Of a DNA stretch of 64,000 nucleotides, positions 53,505 to 61,141 are shown one piece after another. The position numbers were made by a program, and so were the translations under genes. Every line of letters begins with the position of its first letter. The stretch's first letter is position 1. Source of the DNA: Fidelibacterota bacterium (GTDB taxonomy: Bacteria > Pseudomonadota > Alphaproteobacteria > Rhodospirillales > Rhodospirillaceae). The notes below the pieces were generated by a model that ran no database searches, was not told the origin of the DNA, and saw only the letters and a list, made by a program, of their open reading frames with translations. Location: contig CANJMF010000011.1 in the NCBI GenBank assembly GCA_947475895.1, positions 1 through 64,000 of the forward strand, read 5' to 3'.

Positions 53505-54098
53505 TTAAGCGTTTACGGGAGCCGTCAAGAAAACCGCGGGCCGATAACTGAAATACACACGCTCGACCTCGCTCGGCTCGCGCCGCACCTGCATCTTGAA
53601 GGCTTCTTCCAAGGTTTCGGTGTTTTCCGTCAAGCGCTGCCAAATTTCCTGGCCTTGTGCGAATAACGCAGGGTCGGCGAGCGCATAGCAGCTCGCGATC
53701 CAGGCCGGCAGTCCACGCGCGACCGACATGCTGATGAGTGCGTTATCGTCTTCGAGGATGTGAAAGAATGCGCGAAGCGCTTCGGCGTAAGTGGTTAAGG
53801 TCGCGCGCCCGGCGTCATCAACGGTCAGCGTGCCGTCGAAGTATTCTTCGGGAAACGGTACGTCGACTTGGCGCGTGGTATCGAGAATTTTCTTGGCTAG
53901 CAGCGCCACAGCAAACAAAGCCGTGACTTGCGTGCGGTACGATTGACGCAGGTCCGTCAGGTATTCGTCGACCTGAGCCGCCGGCGGCTTACGCGCCATG
54001 AAAATCTCGAGCTTGCGCAACAACCGCAGCGCAAAACCCTTAGGTTTGCGCGGCGGCGGCTTTGGCGCGGGGAAAAGCGGCGATGGTTTGCGAAGCAC
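53505..54098 (-). CDS. Conserved-looking hypothetical protein, 197 residues
   Basis: I do not recognise this protein. After a Pro/Lys-rich N-terminus (PAPKPPPRKPKG) it is mostly helical, with a hydrophobic helix at about residues 55-72 (RTQVTALFAVALLAKKIL). The C-terminal half has ILEDDNALISMSVARGLP and AFKMQVRREPSEVERVYF. The start is a GTG at 54098; an internal ATG at 53999 is a second choice. No signal peptide or enzyme motif is visible. It is followed by a 12-base gap and the convergent small exported gene. Confidence 0.65.
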   Translation of the reverse strand: MLRKPSPLFPAPKPPPRKPKGFALRLLRKLEIFMARKPPAAQVDEYLTDLRQSYRTQVTALFAVALLAKKILDTTRQVDVPFPEEYFDGTLTVDDAGRATLTTYAEALRAFFHILEDDNALISMSVARGLPAWIASCYALADPALFAQGQEIWQRLTENTETLEEAFKMQVRREPSEVERVYFSYRPAVFLTAPVNA

Positions 54099-54159
54099 GG
54101 GTTGTGAATCTCGATCTGCGAAAGAAGTATTTATATAGGGATAAAATCGCCAACGGAAA

Positions 54160-54190
54160 ACAAAAGGGGCGACCCTAAGGCCGCCCCTTT
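54160..54190 (-). terminator. Rho-independent terminator of the tandem peroxiredoxin genes
   Basis: On the minus strand AAAGGGGCG (54190-54182 side) pairs over 9 bp with CGCCCCTTT (54171-54163) and is followed by TTTTGTTTT. It lies 28 bases after the stop of the downstream peroxiredoxin gene. A second small hairpin (CCCGAT/ATCGGG, 54198-54212) precedes it. Confidence 0.85.
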
Positions 54191-54217
54191 AAAATTACCC
54201 GATCATTATCGGGATAA

Positions 54218-54802
54218 TTATTTCTTCAAAGCCGCCACGATTTCCAGCGACTTCTCGACGTGCTCAACCGGCGTCACTTTATCGTCGGCCGAAGACAGCG
54301 TCGCGACGATCTTCGAATCAGGCGTGATCACGAAGGTCGTACGCTCGGTCGCGTTATGGTCGATTTCCTCGCCACGGCTGTCCTTCGCACCTTTCGGAAT
54401 ATCGCGATTGGTGAGGCTGAAGGACTTGGCGATCGCGCCCGTGGGATCCGATGCCACCGGGAACTTGCCGGCGCAGTAGGCTGGATCGGACGAGAACGCG
54501 TTCAAGCGCGCGATGCTATCTTGCGACACACCGATAATGGTGGTGTGCGCCGCGTCGAACTTATCTTTGTTCTCGGCGAACGTATGCGCTTCGATATTGC
54601 AGCCGCCGGTAAACGCCGACGGGTAGAAGTACACGACCACCGGACCTTTTTTCAGCGCGTCTTTCAACGAGAACTGAAATTCCTTTCCGGCGAGCGAGGC
54701 CTTCGTTGAGAAATCCGGAGCCTTTTCGCCTTGTTTAAGGGCGGCGACGGCCGGAAGTGCGAGGGCGCTCGACAATAGCGCAGCGACGAGTAAGCGTTTC
54801 AT
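54218..54802 (-). CDS. Exported peroxiredoxin (tandem copy 2, downstream)
   Basis: A 194-residue AhpC/TSA-type thiol peroxidase with a signal peptide (MKRLLVAALLSSALALPAVA). The active-site region is VVYFYPSAFTGGCNIEAHTF, with the peroxidatic Cys in TGGC; a second Cys in AYCAGKFPVAS may resolve it. The start is at the ATG at 54802, behind GGAGAGC. It is a close duplicate of the upstream gene, almost the same along the whole length. It probably removes peroxide in the periplasm. A hairpin (CGTTCCG/CGGAACG) lies between the copies. Confidence 0.9.
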   Translation of the reverse strand: MKRLLVAALLSSALALPAVAALKQGEKAPDFSTKASLAGKEFQFSLKDALKKGPVVVYFYPSAFTGGCNIEAHTFAENKDKFDAAHTTIIGVSQDSIARLNAFSSDPAYCAGKFPVASDPTGAIAKSFSLTNRDIPKGAKDSRGEEIDHNATERTTFVITPDSKIVATLSSADDKVTPVEHVEKSLEIVAALKK

Positions 54803-54851
54803 GTGCTCTCCTTCGATCATTGGGACGATCGTTCCGCGAACGGAACGTGTC

Positions 54852-55439
54852 TTACTTTTTCAGGTGCGAAGCAACTTCGAGCGACTTCTCGGCATGTTCG
54901 GTCGGGGTGACTTTATCGTCGGCCGAAGACAAAGTGGCGACGATCTTTGAGTCCTGTGCGATCACAAAGGTGGTGCGTTCGCTAACTTCAGCGTTCTCAA
55001 CTTCTTCACCCTTTGTGTTTTTAAAGCCGGCCGGCAGCTTGATGTTGTTCAGACCGAAGGACTTGGAGATTTCGCCGGTCGGGTCAGACGCCACCGGGAA
55101 CTTGCCCGCGCAATAGGCCGGATCGGACGAGAACGCGTTCAGGCGCGAAATGCTGTCCTTCGAAACACCGATGATCGTGGTGTGAGCGGCGGCGAACTTG
55201 TCCGCATTCTCGGCGAAGGTGTGCGCCTCGATATTGCAGCCGCCGGTGAAAGCCGCTGGGTAGAAGTACACAACGACGGGGCCTTTTTTCAGGGCGTCCT
55301 TTAGGGAGAAATTGAATTCCTTGCCGGCGAGCGAAGCTTTCGTGGAGAAATCCGGTGCCTTTTCGCCCTGCTTGAGGGCGGCAACAGCGGGAAGTGCAAT
55401 GGCGCTCGACAGCAGCGCGGCGACGATGAGGCGTTTCAC
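54852..55439 (-). CDS. Exported peroxiredoxin (tandem copy 1, upstream)
   Basis: A 195-residue periplasmic peroxiredoxin, the first of a tandem pair. It starts with GTG at 55439 behind GGAGAGAACATC (signal peptide VKRLIVAALLSSAIALPAVA). The catalytic stretch FYPAAFTGGCNIEAHTFAEN and AYCAGKFPVASDPTGEI match the second copy. The two differ mostly in a loop near residues 133-150 (LPAGFKNTKGEEV against IPKGAKDSRGEEI). The pair shares a single terminator, so they form an operon. tRNA-Val lies upstream with its own terminator. Confidence 0.9.
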   Translation of the reverse strand: MKRLIVAALLSSAIALPAVAALKQGEKAPDFSTKASLAGKEFNFSLKDALKKGPVVVYFYPAAFTGGCNIEAHTFAENADKFAAAHTTIIGVSKDSISRLNAFSSDPAYCAGKFPVASDPTGEISKSFGLNNIKLPAGFKNTKGEEVENAEVSERTTFVIAQDSKIVATLSSADDKVTPTEHAEKSLEVASHLKK

Positions 55440-55584
55440 GATGTTCTCTCCTTGGATGATGGGCCCGCTGAAGAGCAGGTTGGACATGAGTATAGTGATC
55501 TTACGGTATCGGAGAAGGCACAGCAGCCGTAGCAATGATCACGCCTGCTTGATGTGCTTTTTTGTAACAGCGACGGGTGGTTAA

Positions 55585-55616
55585 CAACAAAAAAAGCCGC
55601 GGTATTTCGCGGCTTT
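55585..55616 (-). terminator. Rho-independent terminator of tRNA-Val
   Basis: A perfect 9-bp stem (AAAGCCGCG with CGCGGCTTT, 55593-55601 and 55608-55616) with a 6-base loop. On the minus strand it is followed by a T-run (TTTTTTTGTTG). It starts 10 bases beyond the tRNA-Val 3' end. Confidence 0.9.
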
Positions 55617-55626
55617 CTTTAGAGGA

Positions 55627-55701
55627 TGGTGGGCAGTACAGGGATCGAACCTGTGACCTTTCCCATGTCAAGGGAACATTCTACCGCTGAACTAACTGCC
55701 C
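55627..55701 (-). tRNA. tRNA-Val (anticodon GAC)
   Basis: The minus strand folds into a cloverleaf with acceptor GGGCAGT/ACTGCCC, anticodon stem TTCCC/GGGAA around loop TTGACAT (anticodon GAC), T arm ACAGG/CCTGT with TTCGATC, and encoded CCA. It lies alone between two protein genes, with a promoter and terminator of its own. Confidence 0.95.
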
Positions 55702-55715
55702 ATCAGGTCGGCGGT

Positions 55716-55744
55716 TGTTTATCGACTCGGGGGTGGCTTTGCAA
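55716..55744 (-). promoter_or_regulatory. Sigma-70-type promoter of tRNA-Val
   Basis: Minus strand -35 TTGCAA (55744-55739) and -10 TAAACA (55721-55716) with a 17-base spacer; start near 55709, 8 bases before the tRNA. GC-rich sequence follows the -10, typical of stringently controlled stable-RNA promoters. Confidence 0.55.
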
Positions 55745-55847
55745 GGGACTCCGAGGCCCCTCCGGGGTGAATTCCACAGCAAGGCCAATTTTCGCCCCTG
55801 CGTTTTCGCTCTGTTGCGAGATGCGCCTAGGTCTTTAAAATCCCAGT

Positions 55848-56765
55848 ATGGCGTCCCCCCTGGATCAATCCAGTCCCAGCTCAGACCCGATCTCGGCCAC
55901 CGAGGTGTTTGAACCCGCGCGCCTGACATCGCCGCTGGTGTTCGCCTCGCCCCATTCGGGCGCGCACTATCCGCGCGCGTTCGTCGCCGAATCCTGCCTC
56001 GAACTGGCGACGCTGCGCCGCTCGGAAGACTGTTATGTGGACGAACTGTTTTCGGAAGCGCCGAAATTCGGGGCACCGCTTTTACGCGCGCTGTACCCCC
56101 GCGCGTACCTCGACGTCAATCGCGAAGCCTACGAACTCGATCCTGAAATGTTCGATGAGCCGTTGCCGCGCCACGTGAACACCACATCGGTTCGCGTCCT
56201 GGCCGGGCTTGGAACGATTGCACGCATCGTCGCCACGCGCCGCGAAATTTACCGGCGCAAGTTGTCGTTCGCCGAGGCCGAGCAGCGCATCGAAACGGTC
56301 TACAAACCCTACCATCAGGCCTTAAGCAGCTTGATCGGCCGTGCACGGCGGCAATTCGGCTTTTGCATCCTGATTGATTGTCATTCCATGCCGTCGACCG
56401 GCCTTCCCCTCGATTCCCACCTGAAGGATCTGGACATCGTGTTGGGCGATAGACTGGGCTTCTCGTGCAGCCCGCGCGTGACCGAAGCCGCGGAGGGCTT
56501 TCTGGGGCAGGTGAACTATCACGTGGTGCGCAATAACCCTTATGCCGGCGGCTACACCACCCAGCACTATGGCGACCCGGCAAACGGAATTCATGCGCTT
56601 CAGATCGAGATCAATCGAGCACTTTATATGGACGAAGCCAGCCTGGAACGGCGCGCGCGGTTCAAAGCGCTTAAAGCGGATTTGACCACATTCATCGGCC
56701 AAATGGCGGCTTTCGCCGCATTAGAAAGCGACGCTTTGCAGTACACCCGTCTCAGCGCGGAATAG
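55848..56765 (+). CDS. N-formylglutamate amidohydrolase family protein
   Basis: A 305-residue zinc-type hydrolase of the FGase family, which cleaves N-formyl-L-glutamate or related formyl/acyl amino acids. Typical are LVFASPHSGAHYPRAFV (about residues 30-46), CYVDELF, ADVNREAYELDPEM (seen as DVNREAYELDPEMFD), and CILIDCHSMPS with metal ligands. The substrate is not fixed by sequence, since no hut genes are nearby. The ATG at 55848 is the start. The following gene begins about 120 bases later. Confidence 0.92.
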   Translation: MASPLDQSSPSSDPISATEVFEPARLTSPLVFASPHSGAHYPRAFVAESCLELATLRRSEDCYVDELFSEAPKFGAPLLRALYPRAYLDVNREAYELDPEMFDEPLPRHVNTTSVRVLAGLGTIARIVATRREIYRRKLSFAEAEQRIETVYKPYHQALSSLIGRARRQFGFCILIDCHSMPSTGLPLDSHLKDLDIVLGDRLGFSCSPRVTEAAEGFLGQVNYHVVRNNPYAGGYTTQHYGDPANGIHALQIEINRALYMDEASLERRARFKALKADLTTFIGQMAAFAALESDALQYTRLSAE

Positions 56766-56888
56766 CAGGGCCCCCTTACAGTTAATTCAATTTGTGGTTC
56801 TTCGGACATAAAATTATAGTGCCGTCCGGAACGCCCTTGGCGGGCAATCCGAAACCTTTGCGCCTCATTTTGATCGGTTTGAGCGGAC

Positions 56889-57746
56889 ATGGCCGAAATC
56901 AGAACAGTCACTCTTTATCGCGAAAAATCCGTCGTCCATAAGTTCGGCGGCCTTGGGGATGACGACGGCGGCGAGAACATGCCCGTTCTCACCCTGCGCT
57001 CCAACCGCATCACGATTCCGGTCAAAGACAAAATCAATACTCTCATGGTCGTGGTCCGTGGCCAGAACATTCCCGGCACCATGCGCATGGTGTCGGTGGT
57101 GATCGATGAAATTCGCCGCGACCCCCAAGCCTTGCAGGCTCCGCGCGATATCGATTGGGAAACCTTCTGGCGCCGCAAGGTCTCGAAATTCGAAAACGAC
57201 TACAATCCGCAAAACTGGGTATCGTTGCATATCGGCGGCGACATGATCTTCGCAAGCGACGAAAACCGCGCTGCTTTGGAACAGGTGGAGGCCTTCGCCA
57301 ATGGCGCAGAGGTCACCGAAGCCATCATCCAGGAAGCTGCCGCCAACGTGTTAGGCGAGCTAGATGACCTGGTCGTGCAGCACGACAGCCAGACCGCTTT
57401 TGTGTTCACACCGTCGCCGACCTACTTACGTGCAGCCATTCTGGAGCGCCGCGACCGCAAGACCGGCTCTTATTCCATGACGGCGTTTCATCCGGCGCCG
57501 ACGCGTCCCGTGCGACTGTCGCACTTCATCGGTTTTTGCGCGGACATGACGGAAGCGCTGACTCACAAATCATTCCTGGATCGCGTTCAGGAGTTGATCG
57601 CTGAAAATGCGCTGAGCAAAACCAACATCACGCCGGCGTTGACGCAAGCGACACGCAACCGGCGCAAGGATCTGATCGGTCAGATCGAGAGCTTCGAGGA
57701 AGTGAACAAGGTGGTTTACCGCCCCGAACGCCCTAATTTGATGTAG
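56889..57746 (+). CDS. Conserved protein of unknown function, 285 residues
   Basis: I do not recognise the family. The protein is soluble, without signal or membrane segment. Notable parts are KFGGLGDDDGGENMPVLTLR (about residues 18-37), FWRRKVSKFENDYNPQNW (about 97-114), and a helical C-terminal half (SHFIGFCADMTEALTHKSFL). The basic C-terminal end has NRRKDLIGQIE. It runs in the same direction as the amidohydrolase and is convergent with the twin-membrane gene, with a 1-base gap. The sequence looks constrained, so it is likely a real gene. Confidence 0.75.
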   Translation: MAEIRTVTLYREKSVVHKFGGLGDDDGGENMPVLTLRSNRITIPVKDKINTLMVVVRGQNIPGTMRMVSVVIDEIRRDPQALQAPRDIDWETFWRRKVSKFENDYNPQNWVSLHIGGDMIFASDENRAALEQVEAFANGAEVTEAIIQEAAANVLGELDDLVVQHDSQTAFVFTPSPTYLRAAILERRDRKTGSYSMTAFHPAPTRPVRLSHFIGFCADMTEALTHKSFLDRVQELIAENALSKTNITPALTQATRNRRKDLIGQIESFEEVNKVVYRPERPNLM

Positions 57747-57747
57747 C

Positions 57748-57954
57748 TTAGGCGTGTGTCATCTGGCGCAGCACGAGCAGCGCCAAAAGGACCACAAGGG
57801 CGAAAGCCTGGACCGCAACCCGCAATCGCATCAATTTATTTGCGTATTTGCGGTTGAACTCGCCACCTTTCACAAAACTGACTAAACCCGTGGCCAAGAC
57901 CAGCAGTACGGCGATTAACGCCATGCCGAGCAGGATATTCAGCACTGTTTCCAT
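57748..57954 (-). CDS. Twin transmembrane (HIG1-domain-like) small protein
   Basis: A 68-residue membrane protein with two segments (about residues 5-28 and 46-62) joined by a basic loop (KGGEFNRKYANKLMRLRV). The NRKYANKLMRLRV loop is typical of the bacterial HIG1/RIG1-like small proteins, which in mitochondria help cytochrome oxidase assembly. Alphaproteobacterial copies are common, without a proven role. The ATG at 57954 is the start. The stop lies 1 base from the convergent unknown gene. Confidence 0.88.
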   Translation of the reverse strand: METVLNILLGMALIAVLLVLATGLVSFVKGGEFNRKYANKLMRLRVAVQAFALVVLLALLVLRQMTHA

Positions 57955-58126
57955 CTAAAACCTGCTCCCGCGCCTAATAATCCGCATTTTTACGCCTTAT
58001 GGGGCGCCGGCTCAAGACAACCGATGCGCGTGTATTGCCTAGGTGCATATCGCGGCACCGTTGCAGCGGGCTATACGGAGGCCTACTTTATAGGCGGGTA
58101 GGCTTTGGGGCTAATTGGGGGCTTCC

Positions 58127-58519
58127 ATGTTGGGGCGCGTTCTCGTTGTGGACGACAATGTGATGGTGCGGGAGTCCTACACGGAGCTCCTAAAGCGTCG
58201 GGGATATGATGTGCTGCAAGCCGGCGACGGCGAGGAGGCGCTCGACGTCGTGCGCGATCACTCAATCGATCTGGCCATCGTCGATGTGATGATGCCCGTT
58301 ATGGGCGGGCTAGAGTTCCGCCAGCGCTTGCAAGATACAGCACCCAGCGTCGCGACGATCCTCGTGACCGGCCAGCCTGACCGCGTGGAAGATTTAGTGG
58401 AAGACGACCCCGACTTCCAAACCGGTCGGGTGAGCATCCTCTACAAGCCGGTGCATCCGGTGACGCTGTTGGCCGAAGTCGACAAGCGTCTCGTGAAGGT
58501 TGTCGGCCTTAGCCGCTAA
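58127..58519 (+). CDS. Single-domain response regulator
   Basis: A 130-residue receiver-only protein. The phosphoacceptor is D53 (LAIVDVMMPVMGG), with acidic pocket D9-D10 (VVDDN), T81 (LVTGQP) and K107 (LYKPVHP). No output domain follows. Such proteins act through protein contacts or as phosphate sinks. I start it at the ATG at 58127 behind GGGGG, rather than the TTG 12 bases before. No histidine kinase is adjacent, so the partner is unknown. It is convergent with sufA. Confidence 0.92.
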   Translation: MLGRVLVVDDNVMVRESYTELLKRRGYDVLQAGDGEEALDVVRDHSIDLAIVDVMMPVMGGLEFRQRLQDTAPSVATILVTGQPDRVEDLVEDDPDFQTGRVSILYKPVHPVTLLAEVDKRLVKVVGLSR

Positions 58520-58522
58520 CGG

Positions 58523-58549
58523 TTAAGCCGAAAAGCTCTCGCCGCAGCC
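58523..58549 (-). repeat. Duplicated sufA 3' tail (relic)
   Basis: On the minus strand, 58549-58523 encodes GCGESFSA and a stop, the same eight residues that end SufA at 58601-58624; the DNA differs at one base over about 25. The bases before it would read GAT, as in ErpA-like proteins. This is 50 bases downstream of the real sufA stop. It is a leftover of a second A-type carrier gene end or a small duplication; no start or remaining gene body is present. Confidence 0.65.
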
Positions 58550-58598
58550 CGTCGCGCCGAAGGCGCGCCATCATTAAAAGTGCGGCTGCAGGCGCTCG

Positions 58599-58973
58599 CT
58601 AAGCGGAAAAGCTCTCGCCGCAGCCGCAGCGGCCTTTTTCGTTTGGGTTATTGAACACGAACCCGCTTTCCATTTTGCTTTCGCGGTAATCGAGTTCGCT
58701 GCCGAGCAACACCATCACCGCTTTCGGATCGACGAATACGCGGGCACCATTGTGCTCGACCACATCTTCGAACTTACGCGGTTCTTCGGCATATTCGACG
58801 ACGTACTTATTGCCCGAGCAGCCTTTGGCCGAGACGCTGACACGTACCCCAACCACCGGCTTCGTAGCGCTGGCGACGATGTCGTTGATGCGTTTGGCAG
58901 CCGCATCCGAGATACGAATGACGGCAGCGCGCGGCGGGCGCTTAGAGACGGTCGATTGATCGGTTGTGGTCAT
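58599..58973 (-). CDS. sufA: A-type iron-sulfur carrier protein
   Basis: A 124-residue Fe-S carrier that takes clusters from SufBCD to target proteins. The three ligand cysteines are C52 (SAKGCSGNKY) and C116/C118 (GRCGCGESF). It is the last gene of the suf operon, 28 bases after sufT. The start ATG at 58973 gives a 20-residue polar leader before the conserved VIRISDAAAKRI. Length is slightly above the E. coli proteins because of that leader. Confidence 0.94.
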   Translation of the reverse strand: MTTTDQSTVSKRPPRAAVIRISDAAAKRINDIVASATKPVVGVRVSVSAKGCSGNKYVVEYAEEPRKFEDVVEHNGARVFVDPKAVMVLLGSELDYRESKMESGFVFNNPNEKGRCGCGESFSA

Positions 58974-59001
58974 TGGTTGAACCTCAAAGCTCGATATAGG
59001 A

Positions 59002-59400
59002 TCAAAACATATCCAGCGCCACTTTGGCGACTTCCGACATATTCGCCTGGGTCCAGGGTGGATCCCACGTAATGGTCACATCCACCTCGCCCACGCCTTC
59101 CACATTGGCGACGACGTCGGCGACCTCTTTCGGCAGCGAGCCCGCCACGGGGCACGCTGGGGCCGTCAGGGTCATGGTGATACCCACATGGCCATCTTCG
59201 GCGATCTTCAGATCGTAGATCAGCCCGAGGTCATAAATATTGACCGGAATTTCGGGGTCGTAGACGCCGCGCATGGCGTTCACAACCGCTTCTTCGTCGG
59301 CCGTGGGAATAGCAGGGTCCTTAGGTGAACCCGAGCGGATGAGTTCGCCTTCTTTCGGCGGCTCGCCGTCACCGGCGGGCATATCATAGGGAGGCATCAT
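59002..59400 (-). CDS. sufT: SufT (DUF59/MIP18-type Fe-S maturation protein)
   Basis: A 132-residue protein of the DUF59 group, which helps mature Fe-S proteins under high demand. It has the core DPEIPVNIYDLGLIYDLKI (about residues 52-70), TAPACPVAG with its Cys (about 83-91), and ends ITWDPPWTQANMSEVAKVAL. I start it at the ATG at 59400, which overlaps the sufU stop (ATGA). The longer reading from 59472 is within sufU and unlikely. It lies between sufU and sufA in the suf operon. Confidence 0.93.
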   Translation of the reverse strand: MMPPYDMPAGDGEPPKEGELIRSGSPKDPAIPTADEEAVVNAMRGVYDPEIPVNIYDLGLIYDLKIAEDGHVGITMTLTAPACPVAGSLPKEVADVVANVEGVGEVDVTITWDPPWTQANMSEVAKVALDMF

Positions 59401-59897
59401 GGCTTTTCCGTTGTGGTTTCGCCGTTGCCCTGAAGACACGACATCAGTGCGTGCCAAGGCAAGGTGGCGCATTTAACGCGGACGGGGAATTGGCTCACGC
59501 CTGAGAGCGAGGCGAGACGTTCGACCGTCGTTTCGAAATCCGCGCCGAAGCGCGTCTTGATTTGGGTAGCGTCGGACTTTCCGGTGCAAAGTTCTTGCAC
59601 CGCCGCGAACAATTTCTCGGCCGTCTCCAAAGACTGGCCCTTCAGAGCATCGGTCATCATAGACGCCGAGGCGATCGAGATTGCACACCCCTTCCCTTCA
59701 AAGCCGATGTCTTGCACCTGATCTTGCGCAACCTTCGCCGTCACGGTGACGCGGTCGCCGCACATGGGGTTATTCCCCTGGGCCTTGCACGTATGCTCGG
59801 CAATGAGATGCGCGTTGCGCGGGTTTTTACCGTGATCGAGGATGATTTCCTGATACAGCGTGCGCAGATCGTCGCTCATAGGCGCGGCGGCGTTCAC
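59397..59897 (-). CDS. sufU: SufU Fe-S scaffold/sulfur-relay protein
   Basis: A 166-residue IscU-like protein that takes the persulfide from SufS with the help of a zinc ion. The ligands are C46 (PMCGDRV, with D48), C71 (GKGCAIS) and C143 (VKCATLPW). I start it at a GTG at 59897 that overlaps the sufS stop (GTGA) and has AGAGG upstream; an ATG at 59879 (MSDDLRTLYQEI) is the other choice. It is the SufU rather than the SufE type, so SufS here works with SufU. Confidence 0.94.
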   Translation of the reverse strand: MNAAAPMSDDLRTLYQEIILDHGKNPRNAHLIAEHTCKAQGNNPMCGDRVTVTAKVAQDQVQDIGFEGKGCAISIASASMMTDALKGQSLETAEKLFAAVQELCTGKSDATQIKTRFGADFETTVERLASLSGVSQFPVRVKCATLPWHALMSCLQGNGETTTEKP

Positions 59898-61141
59898 AGC
59901 AGCACCTCTTGCGCGCGGCGTAACGCCGTCACCAACGCGTCGACTTCGTCCATGGTGTTGTAGATCGCAAACGACGCGCGCGTCGTAGCGCTCACACCGA
60001 GAATTTCCATCAACGGCTGAGCGCAGTGATGGCCTGCACGAACGCACACGCCGGAGCGGTCCAGAACGGTTGCCAGATCGTGTGGGTGCGCGCCTTCCAT
60101 CACGAAGGACTGAACCGCCGCCTTATGACGGGCAGTACCGATGAGCTTCATACCGGGGATTTGCGCGAGGCTTGTCATTGCATACCGCAACAACGTGTCC
60201 TCGTGCGCAGCGGCTGCGGCGCGATCGATGCTGTTGAGATAGTCGATAGCCGCACCCAGGCCGATCGCTTGCACAATAGGCGGCGTACCCGCTTCAAACT
60301 TGGCCGGCGCCGGAGCCCAGGTCGTTTTGGCAAAAGTGACGCTATCGATCATATCGCCGCCGCCCTGATACGGCGGCATGGCGTCGAGCAGTTCGGCCCG
60401 CGCCCACAGCACACCGATACCGGTGGGACCGTAAAGCTTGTGACCGGAGAAAACATAGAAATCGCAGCCCAGCGCCTGCACATCCACATGCTGGTGAACG
60501 ATGCCCTGGCAGCCGTCGAGAATGATTTTAGCGCCTGCCGCATGGGCCAGATCGGCGATCTCGCGCACAGGCAAAACCGTGCCGAGCACGTTGGATACAT
60601 GAGCGATGGCGACGAGCTTGGTCCGCGGTCCAATGACCTTGGCGAACTCAGCCACATCGATACTGCCGTCGAGATTAACCGGCACGATCTTCAATTCGCA
60701 CCCGACTGCATCGCGCAGCAGTTGCCACGGCACGATGTTGGAATGATGTTCGACGGCGGTCAGGACGATTTCGTCGCCCGCTTTCAGAAACTTGCGGCCA
60801 TAGGTCGCGGCCACCAAGTTGATGGCCTCGGTCGCGCCCTTCGTGAACACAACTTCCGAAAGCGACTTCGCATTGATGAACGCGCGCACCTTCTCGCGGG
60901 CGGCCTCGTAAGCCGCTGTCGACGTTTCACTGAGATAGTAAGCACCACGATGAACGTTGGCATAATCCTGCGTATAGGCGCGCGTGATGGCGTCGATGAC
61001 GGCTTGCGGTTTTTGCGCCGACGCCGCGCTGTCGAGATAGACGAGCGGCTTGCCGTGGACCGTGCGCGACAGGATCGGAAAATCCGTACGGATTTTCGCA
61101 ACGTCGAAGGCCGGCGTTTTGGTTTTGGCGAGCGCGGTCAC
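59894..61141 (-). CDS. sufS: Cysteine desulfurase SufS
   Basis: A 415-residue group II desulfurase. The PLP lysine is K235 (FSGHKLYGP) and the catalytic cysteine is C373 (RAGHHCAQP), in the short SufS loop. It differs from the group I enzyme at 3470-4582. ILDGCQGIVHQ contains the PLP-binding Asp (the usual motif has Ala where this has Cys). The start is a GTG at 61141 overlapping the sufD stop (GTGA), followed by a matching GTGA overlap into sufU. Confidence 0.95.
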   Translation of the reverse strand: MTALAKTKTPAFDVAKIRTDFPILSRTVHGKPLVYLDSAASAQKPQAVIDAITRAYTQDYANVHRGAYYLSETSTAAYEAAREKVRAFINAKSLSEVVFTKGATEAINLVAATYGRKFLKAGDEIVLTAVEHHSNIVPWQLLRDAVGCELKIVPVNLDGSIDVAEFAKVIGPRTKLVAIAHVSNVLGTVLPVREIADLAHAAGAKIILDGCQGIVHQHVDVQALGCDFYVFSGHKLYGPTGIGVLWARAELLDAMPPYQGGGDMIDSVTFAKTTWAPAPAKFEAGTPPIVQAIGLGAAIDYLNSIDRAAAAAHEDTLLRYAMTSLAQIPGMKLIGTARHKAAVQSFVMEGAHPHDLATVLDRSGVCVRAGHHCAQPLMEILGVSATTRASFAIYNTMDEVDALVTALRRAQEVLL

